NCBI GenBank assembly: GCA_947488765.1
Contig: CANLAE010000001.1
Coordinates: 1 to 64,000, forward strand
Direction of reading: 5' to 3'
From: Chitinophagaceae bacterium
GTDB taxonomy: Bacteria > Bacteroidota > Bacteroidia > Chitinophagales > Chitinophagaceae
DNA length: 64,000 nt
The translations under genes were made by a program, and so were the position numbers. Shown piece by piece: positions 8,418-17,852 of the stretch. The notes under the pieces are model-generated. The model was not told the origin of the DNA. It searched no databases and saw only the letters and a list, made by a program, of their open reading frames with translations. How positions within the stretch are numbered: position 1 is the first letter of the stretch; every line of letters begins with the position of its first letter.

Positions 8418-9566
8418 ATGCAAATACAAAGTAAACTACCCAACGTGGGCACTACCATTTTTACAGTAATGAGTCAGTTGGCTGTAGAATACAATGCTAT
8501 AAATCTAGGGCAAGGATTTCCCGATTTTATGATGAGCGAAGAATTAGTTTCATTGGTAAATGCTGCTATGCAAAAAGGCAATAACCAATATGTACATATG
8601 AATGGCTTACCAATACTCAGAGAAAGACTTGCAGCAAAATGCAACAAACTTTACGGAAGCAATATTCATCCTGAATCAGAAATTACTATTACACCAGGCG
8701 GAACATATGCCATCTATACAGCATTGACAACCGTTTTACAACCCGGCGATGAAGTAATTGTTTTTGAACCTGCATATGATAGTTATATTCCCAATATTGA
8801 AATCAATGGTGCAAAAGCAATTGCCATTAGTTTGCAATTTCCTTCCTATCAAATCCCTTGGGATGAAGTAAAAAGCAAAGTGAATAGTAAGACTCGGATG
8901 ATAATGATTAACAGCCCTCACAACCCTACAGGAGCTGTTTTGAGCGAAAATGATATAGCGCAATTAAGAGCTGTTGTAAAGGATACAAACATTATCATAC
9001 TAAGTGATGAAGTATATGAACATTTGATTTTTGACAACATCACCCATCAAAGTATTTTAAGATTTCCTGATTTATTGGAAAGAAGTTTTGTGTGTTTTTC
9101 TTTTGGTAAAACATACCATTGCACCGGCTGGAAATTAGGGTATTGCATTGCTCCAAAAGAATTGATGCAAGAATTCAGAAAAGTACATCAGTTTAATTGT
9201 TTTACATGTGATAGCCCTAAACAATTTGGATTAGCCGAATATTTACAAAATGAAAATGCTTACAATAATTTAGGAGCTGCCATTCAGCAAAAAAGAGATT
9301 ATTTCCGGTCTTTGATGAAAGAGACTTCATTCAAATGTATTCCTTCTCATGGCAGCTACTTTGAATGTTACAGTTATCAGGGATTAAGCGATTTAAACGA
9401 CAAAGATTTTGCAATACATCTAACCAAAAATTTTGGTGTGGCAACGATTCCTGTGTCTGCGTTTTATAAAAATGCAGAGGACAATAAAGTGATTCGTTTT
9501 TGCTTTGCTAAAAAAGAAGAAACTTTAAATATTGCTGCAGAAAAACTTTCAAGTTTTATAAAATGA
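8418..9566 (+). CDS. Class I PLP aminotransferase (methionine aminotransferase-like)
   Basis: A 382-residue cytosolic aminotransferase. Visible motifs are NLGQGFPDF near the N-terminus, PGGTYAIYTAL in the cofactor pocket, NSPHNPTGA, SDEVYEHL, the PLP-Lys in SFGKTYHCTGWKLGY (about residue 231), and a C-terminal RFCFAKKEETL that carries the substrate-carboxylate Arg. The NLGQGFPDF...YHCTGWK pattern is that of the YbdL/methionine aminotransferase subgroup. Exact substrate preference (methionine, other amino acids, or a kynurenine-type acceptor) cannot be read from sequence. It sits alone on the plus strand between rho and the prohibitin-like gene. Confidence 0.85.
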   Translation: MQIQSKLPNVGTTIFTVMSQLAVEYNAINLGQGFPDFMMSEELVSLVNAAMQKGNNQYVHMNGLPILRERLAAKCNKLYGSNIHPESEITITPGGTYAIYTALTTVLQPGDEVIVFEPAYDSYIPNIEINGAKAIAISLQFPSYQIPWDEVKSKVNSKTRMIMINSPHNPTGAVLSENDIAQLRAVVKDTNIIILSDEVYEHLIFDNITHQSILRFPDLLERSFVCFSFGKTYHCTGWKLGYCIAPKELMQEFRKVHQFNCFTCDSPKQFGLAEYLQNENAYNNLGAAIQQKRDYFRSLMKETSFKCIPSHGSYFECYSYQGLSDLNDKDFAIHLTKNFGVATIPVSAFYKNAEDNKVIRFCFAKKEETLNIAAEKLSSFIK

Positions 9567-9618
9567 TAAATGATTCATCAACATACATTATGTACCTTTA
9601 TTTTCTAAATTAAAAATT

Positions 9619-10524
9619 ATGGCGCTCATTATTATTGGTTTGATATTGTTTTTTGCAGCATTAGCAATCAACAAACAAGATGGTTTGGCTTCGAAGTTTA
9701 TAGGTCCTCTAAGAATAGGTTCTCTTTTGCTTATTTTACTTGGTATTTCTACTTCATGTATCAAACAAATTGATGCAGGACAAATTGGTGTAAAATCTAT
9801 GTTTGGCAAAGTACAAGACGATGTAATTACAAGTGGATTAACATTTGTAAACCCTTTGGTAGACGTAAGTAAAATTGATATTAAAACACAAAACTATACC
9901 ATGAGTGGCGTGCATGATGAAGGCACAAAATCCGGTGATGATGCCATCAGAACTTTAACTGCTGATGGGTTAGAAGTTACGATGGACCTAACTGTTTTAT
10001 ATCGTGTACTTGCAAAGGATGCACCGAATATTATCAGAGAAACAGGGTTGGATTATAGAGATAAAATTGTACGCCCTGTAACAAGAACAAAAATCAGAGA
10101 CAACGCTGTGTACTATACTGCTGTTGATTTGTACAGTAAAAAAAGAGATGAATTTCAAAATAGAATTTTCAAAACGATTGATGAAGATTTCAAAAAAAGA
10201 GGTTTGGTATTAGAACAATTATTGGTAAGAAATATCACTTTGCCTGCTACAGTTAAAGCTTCTATTGAAGAAAAAATTAAAGCAGAGCAAGATGCTCAAA
10301 AAATGGAATTTGTGTTGCAAAAAGAAAAACAAGAAGCTGAGCGTAAAAGAGTAGAAGCACAAGGTATTGCCGATTATCAACGCATCATGAGTAGTGGGCT
10401 TACTGACAAACAATTGCAATACGAGCAAATACAAGTAATGAAAGGATTGGTTACATCACCCAACAGTAAAGTAATTGTAATGGGTGGAAGTAAAACGCCA
10501 ATTATTCTTGATGATAAAAAATAA
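9619..10524 (+). CDS. Prohibitin-family SPFH membrane protein
   Basis: A 301-residue protein. Two hydrophobic stretches at the N-terminus (about 2-17 and 29-46) anchor it. An SPFH/prohibitin domain follows (about 48-230), with DAGQIGVKSMFGKV, a YRV segment and YRDKIVRPVTRTKIRD. A charged coiled coil rich in Lys, Glu and Gln spans about 220-260 (EEKIKAEQDAQKMEF). Such proteins form ring scaffolds in membranes and often associate with FtsH-type proteases. Its partner here is not apparent. The stop codon lies inside a strong hairpin. Confidence 0.9.
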   Translation: MALIIIGLILFFAALAINKQDGLASKFIGPLRIGSLLLILLGISTSCIKQIDAGQIGVKSMFGKVQDDVITSGLTFVNPLVDVSKIDIKTQNYTMSGVHDEGTKSGDDAIRTLTADGLEVTMDLTVLYRVLAKDAPNIIRETGLDYRDKIVRPVTRTKIRDNAVYYTAVDLYSKKRDEFQNRIFKTIDEDFKKRGLVLEQLLVRNITLPATVKASIEEKIKAEQDAQKMEFVLQKEKQEAERKRVEAQGIADYQRIMSSGLTDKQLQYEQIQVMKGLVTSPNSKVIVMGGSKTPIILDDKK

Positions 10525-10534
10525 TTGGCGTTTT
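10492..10534. terminator. Hairpin overlapping the prohibitin stop codon
   Basis: Perfect 15-bp stem AAAACGCCAATTATT (10492-10506) / its complement (10520-10534), with a 13-nt loop. It spans the last codons and stop of the prohibitin-like gene, ahead of the convergent helicase gene ending at 10560. T-runs exist on both sides but are short, so it may act as a two-way terminator or protect the mRNA end. Confidence 0.6.
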
Positions 10535-10559
10535 AAGTATCTAACTTTTTTGTTGATTA

Positions 10560-11795
10560 TTATTGTCTCCAACTTCTGCTTCGTCTTGCAAAAACACCAT
10601 GCCCTCTACTAGGCGCTGGTGCTACACTTGCAGCTGATGGAGCAAAATTTGCATAAGCCATTTTGAATGGGTGTTCTTCAACTACGGGTATTGAAATGCT
10701 GATCAGTTTTGTAATGTCTCTTAAAAAAGGTCTTTCTTCTGCATCACAAAAAGAAATGGCAATTCCGCTTGCACCTGCTCTTCCGGTACGTCCAATTCTG
10801 TGCACATAGGTTTCAGCAATATTGGGTAAATCAAAATTGATTACGTGTGTTAAATCATCAACATCAATTCCTCTTGCTGCAATATCAGTAGCAACAAGCA
10901 CTCTTATATTGCCCTCTTTAAAATTGGTTAATGCACGTTGCCTTGCATTTTGAGATTTATTACCATGAATCGCTTCTGCATAAATGCCTGCTTTATTCAA
11001 GTCTTTGGTAACCCTGTCTGCACCATGTTTGGTTGTAGTAAATACCAACACTCTTTCAATTGTTTTATCTTGTAATAAATGCGTTAGCAACAATCTTTTA
11101 TTACTTTTTTCAACAAAATAAACAGCTTGTGTTATTTTTTCCGCAGTTGAAGACACTGGTGTTACTTCAACTTTAATTGGGTTATTAAGAATACTATTTG
11201 CCAAACCAGAAATTTCTCTTGGCATCGTTGCAGAGAAGAACAAAGTTTGTCTTTTGGTTGGCAATACAGTAATGATTTTCCGAACATCATTGATGAATCC
11301 CATGTCTAACATTCTATCAGCTTCATCCAATACAAATACTTCTATATGTTGTAAACTCACAAAACGTTGTTGCATTAAATCAAGCAATCTTCCCGGTGTT
11401 GCAATTAAAATATCTACCCCACGTTTCAATGCTTGTACCTGACTGTGTTGAGAAACTCCACCAAAAACAACCGTATGTGTGATATCCATGTTTTTGCCAT
11501 AAGAAGCAAAACTTTCATCAATTTGAATTGCAAGTTCACGGGTAGGTGTAAGAATCAATGTTTTAATGTGTTTATTAAAACCATTTTCTTTTCTTTTTTC
11601 TAAAAATAAATTTTGCAAAATAGGAATAGCGAATGCTGCTGTTTTTCCGGTTCCTGTTTGTGCGCAACCCAATACATCTTTACCTCTTAATATTTGCGGT
11701 ATCGCTTGTTCTTGTATGGGCGTAGGTTGTGTGTAGCCTTCGGTTTTGAGCGCCTGTAAAATGGGCTCAACCAAATGTAATTCTGTAAATAACAA
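10560..11795 (-). CDS. DEAD-box RNA helicase (RhlE-like)
   Basis: About 411 residues. No ATG precedes the conserved start, so TTG at 11795 (giving [16 protein letters not shown]) is the best start. Motifs in order are the Q motif ([12 protein letters not shown]), [30 protein letters not shown] and [10 protein letters not shown]. It unwinds RNA, probably in ribosome assembly or mRNA turnover. The C-terminus is short and basic with Arg/Ser and Pro/Ala ([16 protein letters not shown]), as in RhlE-type proteins. Gene-level naming is uncertain, since several RhlE paralogues exist in Bacteroidota. Confidence 0.93.
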   Translation of the reverse strand: MLFTELHLVEPILQALKTEGYTQPTPIQEQAIPQILRGKDVLGCAQTGTGKTAAFAIPILQNLFLEKRKENGFNKHIKTLILTPTRELAIQIDESFASYGKNMDITHTVVFGGVSQHSQVQALKRGVDILIATPGRLLDLMQQRFVSLQHIEVFVLDEADRMLDMGFINDVRKIITVLPTKRQTLFFSATMPREISGLANSILNNPIKVEVTPVSSTAEKITQAVYFVEKSNKRLLLTHLLQDKTIERVLVFTTTKHGADRVTKDLNKAGIYAEAIHGNKSQNARQRALTNFKEGNIRVLVATDIAARGIDVDDLTHVINFDLPNIAETYVHRIGRTGRAGASGIAISFCDAEERPFLRDITKLISISIPVVEEHPFKMAYANFAPSAASVAPAPSRGHGVFARRSRSWRQ

Positions 11796-12032
11796 ATTAT
11801 AAATTTTAAATAAAATAATTACAATCAATTTTTGTAATTGGTATCAACGAAAAATGATTGCGGTTTGTATATGCTCAGCTACCTATGACTTGAGAGCTTT
11901 TTGTATGGAGAGAAAGTTATCCAGTCTTCTAAGAAGGAGTATATTGTGAATGCGAAGATATACAAATAAACTATACGGCTGCGTTTTTAGAGTTGGGTGG
12001 TTTAGATTTAACAGGGACTTTGGCATGTTATA

Positions 12033-12683
12033 CTAACCTTTCACCTCTGCCAAAATATTTTCAATTCTTGTTTTTACCTCTTCGTATTTTGTATACCCTC
12101 TTGCTACTAAATAGAATTTTGATTCCGATGTTTGAAGGAATAAACAAGGATATCCGGTGACTTTTAATTGTTCGCACAAAGCAAATTCGTAACGAGCTTT
12201 TTCTTTGTAGTCTTCACTTTTCAGCTTGGTATAAAATGATTCATGTTGTATGCTGTATTTTTCTAAAAGATGTTTGTAGGCTTCGTCATCGGTTAAATCT
12301 CTACCTTCAAAAAATAAGGCTATTTGTAAATCAGCGGCAAACTCTACTTGTCTTTCGGGATAATATTCTTTAAAAATACACATAGCAATTGCAGGTTTTT
12401 CGCTGTTGGGATACCAATCACTTAAATCCGGATTTTCAATATGCCATAAATAATCTTTACCAAATTCCATTGCGGAATATTCTTCAACGGTTTTGTAAGC
12501 ATTTAATATATAATTCGCCGTAACCTTTATGTGGACTGGCTTTTCGGGTAATACCATTCCGCCACTAAGAATTTCTGTATGCATTTGTTCACGGTATTCG
12601 GCTTCTATTTTTTTTATTACAGGGCTAAAACCATAACACCAACCGCAATAAGCATCATAACAGTAAAACAATGTAGGATTCAT
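12033..12683 (-). CDS. DsbA-family thiol oxidoreductase
   Basis: A 216-residue protein without a signal peptide. The active site C13-G-W-C16 follows a first beta strand (PTLFYCYDAYCGWC). A helical insertion and the cis-Pro loop GYPCLFL (about 168-174) complete a thioredoxin fold of the DsbA/FrnE type. The lack of a signal suggests a cytosolic role in disulfide or isomerase chemistry; the substrate is unknown. A TAnnTTTG match ends only 4 nt upstream of the ATG, which may give a leaderless transcript. Confidence 0.85.
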   Translation of the reverse strand: MNPTLFYCYDAYCGWCYGFSPVIKKIEAEYREQMHTEILSGGMVLPEKPVHIKVTANYILNAYKTVEEYSAMEFGKDYLWHIENPDLSDWYPNSEKPAIAMCIFKEYYPERQVEFAADLQIALFFEGRDLTDDEAYKHLLEKYSIQHESFYTKLKSEDYKEKARYEFALCEQLKVTGYPCLFLQTSESKFYLVARGYTKYEEVKTRIENILAEVKG

Positions 12684-12687
12684 TGAG

Positions 12688-12695
12688 CAAAGATA
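12688..12695 (-). promoter_or_regulatory. Candidate -7 box very close to the DsbA-like start
   Basis: The minus strand reads TATCTTTG, a full match to TAnnTTTG, ending 4 nt before the ATG at 12683. No -33 TTTG is seen at 19-21 nt. If used, transcription would begin at or beside the start codon. Confidence 0.4.
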
Positions 12696-12820
12696 ATAGG
12701 GATATAAATGGAATTTTATAACTGAAAAATGTTATGAACGCTCAAGTGTGCGACGCAACGAAAGCTCAATAGTAATTTTGTAGCCGACATCATAAAATAA
12801 ACAACTTAACAACTTTCTTT

Positions 12821-12828
12821 TACTTTTG
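12821..12828 (+). promoter_or_regulatory. Candidate -7 box for kdnA
   Basis: TACTTTTG matches TAnnTTTG, 65 nt upstream of the kdnA ATG. The -33 TTTG is not at the expected spacing, so support is partial. Confidence 0.35.
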
Positions 12829-12893
12829 CTGTTTATAAGCAGTAGTGAACTAAGATTAACTATTAATCAAATTAAACTTTTAAACTCAGAAAT

Positions 12894-14099
12894 ATGCCAG
12901 GCTTTGAATTTTTTGGTGATGAAGAAAGGAAAGAAATAAATGATGTTTTGGAAACAGGAATATTGATGCGCTATGGCTTTGATGCTCCTCGTAAAGGCAT
13001 TTGGAAAAGCAATGAACTGGAGAAAGCAATAACACAAACATTTGGTTGCAAATATGCACAATTAACTAGCAGCGGAACAGCAGCATTAACAACTGCTATG
13101 GCTGCATTGGGCATTGGTGTGGGCGATGAAGTTATTATGCCTGCTTTTACATTTGTTGCAAGTTTTGAAGCTGTATTAAGTGTTGGTGCAATTCCCGTTT
13201 TGGTTGATGTAGATGAAACTTTAACACTCAATCCAGATGCTGTACGTAAAGCTGTTAATGCAAAATCAAAATGTATTATGCCGGTACATATGTGCGGAAG
13301 TATGGCTGATTTGGATGCATTGAAAGCAATTTGTAATGAGCATAATTTAATATTACTAGAAGATGCTTGTCAAAGTATTGGGGGCAAATACAAAGGCAAA
13401 CATTTGGGATCAATTGGTGATGCAGGGACTTTTAGTTTTGACTTTGTGAAAATGATTACTACTGCTGAAGGTGGCGTGGTAATGACCAATAATGAAGACG
13501 TTTATATTAAAAGTGATGGCTACACAGATCATGGACACGATCACAGAGGTGTAGACAGAGGTGCGGACCTTCATCCGTTTATAGGATATAATTTTAGAAT
13601 TAGTGAATTGCATGCTGCTGTTGGGTTAGCGCAAATCAGAAAGCTGGATATGTTTTTGGAATTACAACGAAAAAACAACAAAATTTTACGCAGTTATTTG
13701 GAGCAAATTCCTGAAGTAACTTTTAGGATTGTACCTGAAGGTGGCGAAGACAGCTGTAGTTTTTTAAGTTGGTTTTTACCAACCGAAGCTTTGATGAAAG
13801 CAACCGTTGCAGAAATGAAAGCACAAGGAATTGCTGCCGGAAATTTTTACTGGTATGCAAACAACTGGCATTACATTAAGCAATGGCAACATTTACAGGA
13901 AGCAACGACCTTAAATACAATCAGTGCCGAACAAAAAACTGCTTTACATAATTTGGCTACTCAAGATTTTAGCGTTAGTGATGCGGTAATGAGCCGTTGT
14001 GTTTCTACTGCTATTAGTTTATTGTGGACTGAAGAACAAATTAAAGACAAAGGCGAAAAAATGGTAGCGGTGATTAGGAAGGTTTTGGCTGGGGAGTAG
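12894..14099 (+). CDS. kdnA: Sugar aminotransferase, likely KdnA (Kdo8N synthesis)
   Basis: A 401-residue DegT/DnrJ/EryC1/StrS-type PLP enzyme. It has MPGFEFFGDEERKEINDV at the start, SSGTAALTTAMAALG for cofactor phosphate, EDACQSIGG, and the PLP Lys186 in SFDFVKMITTAEGG. The opening MPGFxxFGxEE matches KdnA, which converts the 8-aldehyde of Kdo to 8-amino-3,8-dideoxy-D-manno-octulosonate. A KdnB-like oxidase lies 1 kb away on the opposite strand, and the two enzymes are known to act in sequence. Product assignment is inferred from motif and pairing. The role would be in lipid A inner-core sugar. Confidence 0.8.
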   Translation: MPGFEFFGDEERKEINDVLETGILMRYGFDAPRKGIWKSNELEKAITQTFGCKYAQLTSSGTAALTTAMAALGIGVGDEVIMPAFTFVASFEAVLSVGAIPVLVDVDETLTLNPDAVRKAVNAKSKCIMPVHMCGSMADLDALKAICNEHNLILLEDACQSIGGKYKGKHLGSIGDAGTFSFDFVKMITTAEGGVVMTNNEDVYIKSDGYTDHGHDHRGVDRGADLHPFIGYNFRISELHAAVGLAQIRKLDMFLELQRKNNKILRSYLEQIPEVTFRIVPEGGEDSCSFLSWFLPTEALMKATVAEMKAQGIAAGNFYWYANNWHYIKQWQHLQEATTLNTISAEQKTALHNLATQDFSVSDAVMSRCVSTAISLLWTEEQIKDKGEKMVAVIRKVLAGE

Positions 14100-14196
14100 G
14101 AAGTCTGGGGACGGAAAGTCCGAAAGTCAGGAGACTAGAAGTAGTAATATGCAGAAGTAAGATTGATGACAGCGTGTAGCGTTTTAGTGCATTGTT

Positions 14197-15066
14197 TTAA
14201 AATAAAATAACACTCCAGGAACGTTCCCAAGTTGCTTGTGGAGTTAAGTTTTGTATTCCTTCTTTTTCTTGTAATTCACCAGATGAATCAATGCTATCGG
14301 CAATGCCACACCAAGGCTCTAGGCAAACAAAATCTGCATCTTTAGCACTCCATATTCCATAAAAAGGGAATCCATCAAATTGCATTGTTAAACCATGCTT
14401 TGATTTAGATGAAACGATAGCAATTGATGTTGATTGCAAATCTTTAAACACCAAAGCATCTTTATAAAACAAAGGTTTTGAAAGTGCTAATTGATTGATA
14501 TTATTTAAACACGGAATTGCTTGTTTTAAAATCAATCCTTCGGCTGAAAGTGGCCATATACCTGCATTTTCGGTTACAGAAAATTGTAAATACCAATCTG
14601 TAAAATCTGTATTATCCGTTAATGGCACTTTGAATGCCGGATGTGCCCCACAAGAAAAAAACATGGTTTCACCGCCAGTATTTTTTACTGTGTAAGTACA
14701 GATTAATTTGTTTTCTTCAATTGTGTAAGTAACAGCAAAAGAAAAATCAAAAGGATAATTTTTTAAAGTTGCTTCGGAGCTGTTTAATGTATAGGTAACA
14801 CTATTTTTAGTTTGTGCAATAAGTTCAAAGAATGAATCTCTTGCAAATCCATGACGGCTTAGCTGATAGCTTTTATTGTTGTAGTTGTAGGTATTGTTTT
14901 TTAATCCGCCAACAATAGGAAATAATACCGGACTTTTTTTATTCCAAAATGCAGGATCCGCATTCCACAAGTATTCTAAACCAGTTTCTTTGTTGATGAT
15001 ACTTTGCAGTTCAGCACCTTTTGAAGCGATTTCTATTTGAAGTATTTGATTGGAAATTCTTGTGTT
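14197..15066 (-). CDS. Aldose 1-epimerase family (LacX-like) protein
   Basis: About 289 residues from the ATG at 15066 (MNTRISNQILQIEIASKGAEL); an upstream ATG at 15099 adds 11 residues. It has the mutarotase signature features GAELQSI, NADPAFWNKKSPVLFPIVGG, RHGFAR, and GAHPAF with the base His, then FVCLEPWCGIAD. It lacks a signal peptide, so it acts in the cytosol, probably interconverting anomers of a sugar. It begins 34 nt downstream of the kdnB stop on the same strand, so it may serve Kdo8N synthesis, but this is inference. Confidence 0.85.
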   Translation of the reverse strand, partial: NTRISNQILQIEIASKGAELQSIINKETGLEYLWNADPAFWNKKSPVLFPIVGGLKNNTYNYNNKSYQLSRHGFARDSFFELIAQTKNSVTYTLNSSEATLKNYPFDFSFAVTYTIEENKLICTYTVKNTGGETMFFSCGAHPAFKVPLTDNTDFTDWYLQFSVTENAGIWPLSAEGLILKQAIPCLNNINQLALSKPLFYKDALVFKDLQSTSIAIVSSKSKHGLTMQFDGFPFYGIWSAKDADFVCLEPWCGIADSIDSSGELQEKEGIQNLTPQATWERSWSVILF

Positions 15067-15099
15067 CATTGGTTTCAATGACTTAATAAAACTTATCAC

Positions 15100-16173
15100 T
15101 TACAACTTCTCGTACAATGCTCTCAATTTTTCTCTTGTCATAATTTGTTCCCAGTCTTTACCCAAAGCATTCTCCCATAAAGGTTTCATGCCAAGGCTCA
15201 CGTTCATCATGGTATCAAATTGTTCTTCAGTTAATCCACTACAAATACCTTGAGGAATGTCAATATTATTTTCTTGTACCATTTGCTTAAACTCACGCAC
15301 ACCTTGCGGATAATATTCTTCCAAGTGATTCATAACGATGCAATTACCTATGCCATGCTTGGTTCCTAATAAATAACTTAAGCCATAACTTACTGCATGT
15401 GCCACACCAACCTGACTATAAGCAATGCTCATGCCCCCTGCATAAGAAGCCATCATTAATTTATCATCTTTAATATCTGACCAAGGGCTGTTGCCAAGAA
15501 AAACTTCTCTGCAAAGTTGTAAAGCTTTTTCACCATAGCTTTTGCTGAATTCATTTAAAAAAGTTCCTTCCAAACTTTCAATGCAATGGATATAGCAATC
15601 CATACCTGTATAAAAACGTTGATTGGCAGGAGCATCTTTACACAATTCAGGATCCAAAACAATTTGATCGAAAGGTGTGAAGTCGCTATTCATTCCTAAT
15701 TTTCTTGTAGGCCCTGTAAGTACCGTTGTTCTGGATACTTCAGCACCAGTGCCGCTTAATGTTGGAATACCTGCTTTGTAAACACCAGCATATTTTACCA
15801 AATCCCAACCCTGATAATCAGCACTGCTGCCAGGGTTGTTCATCATTAATGCAACTGCTTTTGCAAGATCCATGGTACTACCGCCGCCAATACCAATGAT
15901 ACCGCTTACTTCACCAAATTGTTCTTTTAACTGAAGTGCCAAAGCATCAACTTGTTTGGTTTTTGGCTCGTAGGTAACATCGGCAAAAATGATAACATCA
16001 TTGCCTCTTAGCGGAATACGATTGGGTAATGCTTTGCCTTCAAAAAAATGATCTACTAAAAAAACCATTGGTGCATTTGGTTTGCGTTGTGGTGCAAGGA
16101 TTTCATCTAATTGATTGAAAGAACCTCTACCATAAACAACATAGCCAACCATTTTAAAATTTCTGAATTGCAT
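15100..16173 (-). CDS. kdnB: Iron-containing alcohol dehydrogenase, likely KdnB
   Basis: A 357-residue Fe-ADH family enzyme. The NAD-binding region has GIGGGSTMDLAKAVAL. Metal ligands are visible in GMDCYIHCIES (Asp, His) and in GVAHAVSYGL and GTKHGIGN (two His). The opening MQFRNFKMVGYVVYGRGSFNQL matches KdnB, which oxidises the C8 hydroxyl of Kdo to the aldehyde used by KdnA. A kdnA-like gene lies close by. The assignment combines motif recognition and context. No Kdo transferase is in the window. Confidence 0.8.
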   Translation of the reverse strand: MQFRNFKMVGYVVYGRGSFNQLDEILAPQRKPNAPMVFLVDHFFEGKALPNRIPLRGNDVIIFADVTYEPKTKQVDALALQLKEQFGEVSGIIGIGGGSTMDLAKAVALMMNNPGSSADYQGWDLVKYAGVYKAGIPTLSGTGAEVSRTTVLTGPTRKLGMNSDFTPFDQIVLDPELCKDAPANQRFYTGMDCYIHCIESLEGTFLNEFSKSYGEKALQLCREVFLGNSPWSDIKDDKLMMASYAGGMSIAYSQVGVAHAVSYGLSYLLGTKHGIGNCIVMNHLEEYYPQGVREFKQMVQENNIDIPQGICSGLTEEQFDTMMNVSLGMKPLWENALGKDWEQIMTREKLRALYEKL

Positions 16174-16255
16174 AAGCAGATTTTAAGGTACGAATTTGAG
16201 TGAATTTATTGAATTGTACAAGCTTGGGGAAAAGAAGCACAACAGAACTATTTAT

Positions 16256-16738
16256 TTATAAAATTTCTTGTAACGCCTTTTCCATGTAAACCACACCATC
16301 CAAAGGATTTTCATAATATGCATTCGTGACAACGAAGTCCATCTTTTTATACAACTGTAATGCCGCTTCTAAACGATCTAAAGTATCTAATTTCATCGTT
16401 ACATAACCTAAATGTTTTGCAATTTGCACAACCTCATTTGCCAGTGCTCCCCCTATTTTATGTTTACGAAATAATGGACGTACAAACAACCTTTTCATTT
16501 CACAAACCCCTTCGTCTTGTAAAGGCTGTAATGCAATACAGCCAGCTAATTCATTATTCCAATAAGCTAATAATAATGCGCCTTTTGGGTTGCCGTATTT
16601 GTACAACGGGTTCTCGAGTTCATCATCAAATGATTGAAAACGCAGATCGGCATTCAATTCATTTTCATATTCCCGAAACAATATTCTTGCTTCGTTTAAT
16701 TGATTTCCCTCTTGTGTAATTTGAATAATAGTGAGCAT
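16256..16738 (-). CDS. GNAT-family N-acetyltransferase
   Basis: A 160-residue protein with the GNAT acetyl-CoA loop in RPLFRKHKIGGALANEV (about 93-109), preceded by CEMKRLFV and followed by YVTMKLDTLDRLEAALQLYKKMDF. It transfers an acetyl group to an unknown amine, cytosolic. It sits alone between kdnB and selD on the same strand. The substrate cannot be read from sequence. Confidence 0.85.
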   Translation of the reverse strand: MLTIIQITQEGNQLNEARILFREYENELNADLRFQSFDDELENPLYKYGNPKGALLLAYWNNELAGCIALQPLQDEGVCEMKRLFVRPLFRKHKIGGALANEVVQIAKHLGYVTMKLDTLDRLEAALQLYKKMDFVVTNAYYENPLDGVVYMEKALQEIL

Positions 16739-16787
16739 GGCTATTTATGGAAAGGAATTGATAATTTGACTTGCTAAAAATTTATTT

Positions 16788-17852
16788 TTATGCTTCTACT
16801 CTGATTATTTTTTCTTCTTTGACAATCATTGTACCGATAGGTTGTATAAAATTATTTAAGCCATTTTTTTGTAGCAGTTCCTGAACTTCTGCCACACTGT
16901 TTTCATTTACAGAAAATAACAAACCGCCATTTGTTTGTGGATCGGGCAACAAATTAAATGCCTCCATTACATTCACGCCAGTACCAAATGCAACGGAAGA
17001 ACTGTAAGCATTCCAGTTGCGGTAAGTAGCATCGGGAATAATTCTTTGTTGTAAATAATTTCTTGCAGCCGCAATCACAGGAAGTTGATTATAATTTAAA
17101 ACAGCCGACAAACCACTGCCTTCAGCCATTTCAATCAAATGGCCAAGTAGTCCAAATCCCGTTACATCGGTCATTGCGGTAACGCCTTTTATTTTGCCTA
17201 ATTCATACCCAATTGAATTTAATTGCTTCAACTGATGAATAAGTATTTGTTCATCTTCTGATAATAAAACGCCTCTTTTTTGTGCAGTAGCCAAAATGCC
17301 AACGCCAATAGGTTTTGTTATAAACAGCACGTCACCTTCTTGTGCAGTATTATTTTTTTTCAAACAATCAATTGAAACAAAACCATTGACACTTAATCCG
17401 AATACTGGCTCTGAAGTATCAATGCTATGCCCACCTGCCAAACTAATTCCTGCTGCTTTACAAACAGCTCTTGCGCCATCCATTACTTGTTGCGCCAATG
17501 ACGTAGAAAGCTTGTCAACAGGCCATCCCAGAATAGCCAGTGCCATAATTGGTTTTCCGCCCATTGCATATACATCGCTGATTGCATTTGCAGATGCAAT
17601 GCTTCCAAAGGTGAATGCATCATCAACAATCGGCATAAAAAAATCGGTGGTTGCTATTAATGCAGTTCCATTTTCTAAATCATAGACCGCAGCATCATCA
17701 TTACTTTGATTACCTACCAATAATTTGGGATTGTCAATTGGCATTGTGTGATTATGTAAAATTTCTTTCAAAACCTGGGGTGCAATTTTGCAACCACAAC
17801 CACCACCATGCGCAAATTGTGTAAGTTTAATGCTGTTCATTTCCTCTTGCAT
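16788..17852 (-). CDS. selD: Selenide, water dikinase
   Basis: A 354-residue enzyme making selenophosphate from selenide and ATP. It has LTQFAHGGGCGCKIAP with the catalytic Cys19 (Cys, not selenocysteine) and Lys22, then NQSNDDAAVYDL, ATTDFFMPIVDD and TGFGLLGHL. The start could be ATG codon 1 or codon 5 (17840). It overlaps the mnmH gene upstream by 26 nt (14 nt with the second start), so the two are translated together. Selenophosphate here is expected to feed tRNA selenation, since no SelA is seen in this window. Confidence 0.95.
   Translation of the reverse strand: MQEEMNSIKLTQFAHGGGCGCKIAPQVLKEILHNHTMPIDNPKLLVGNQSNDDAAVYDLENGTALIATTDFFMPIVDDAFTFGSIASANAISDVYAMGGKPIMALAILGWPVDKLSTSLAQQVMDGARAVCKAAGISLAGGHSIDTSEPVFGLSVNGFVSIDCLKKNNTAQEGDVLFITKPIGVGILATAQKRGVLLSEDEQILIHQLKQLNSIGYELGKIKGVTAMTDVTGFGLLGHLIEMAEGSGLSAVLNYNQLPVIAAARNYLQQRIIPDATYRNWNAYSSSVAFGTGVNVMEAFNLLPDPQTNGGLLFSVNENSVAEVQELLQKNGLNNFIQPIGTMIVKEEKIIRVEA

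Noticed and set aside
11829-12032. A possible small gene or RNA upstream of the RhlE-like gene
   Set aside because: No start with a plausible frame, no strong hairpin and no conserved RNA motif was found in this 200-nt gap.
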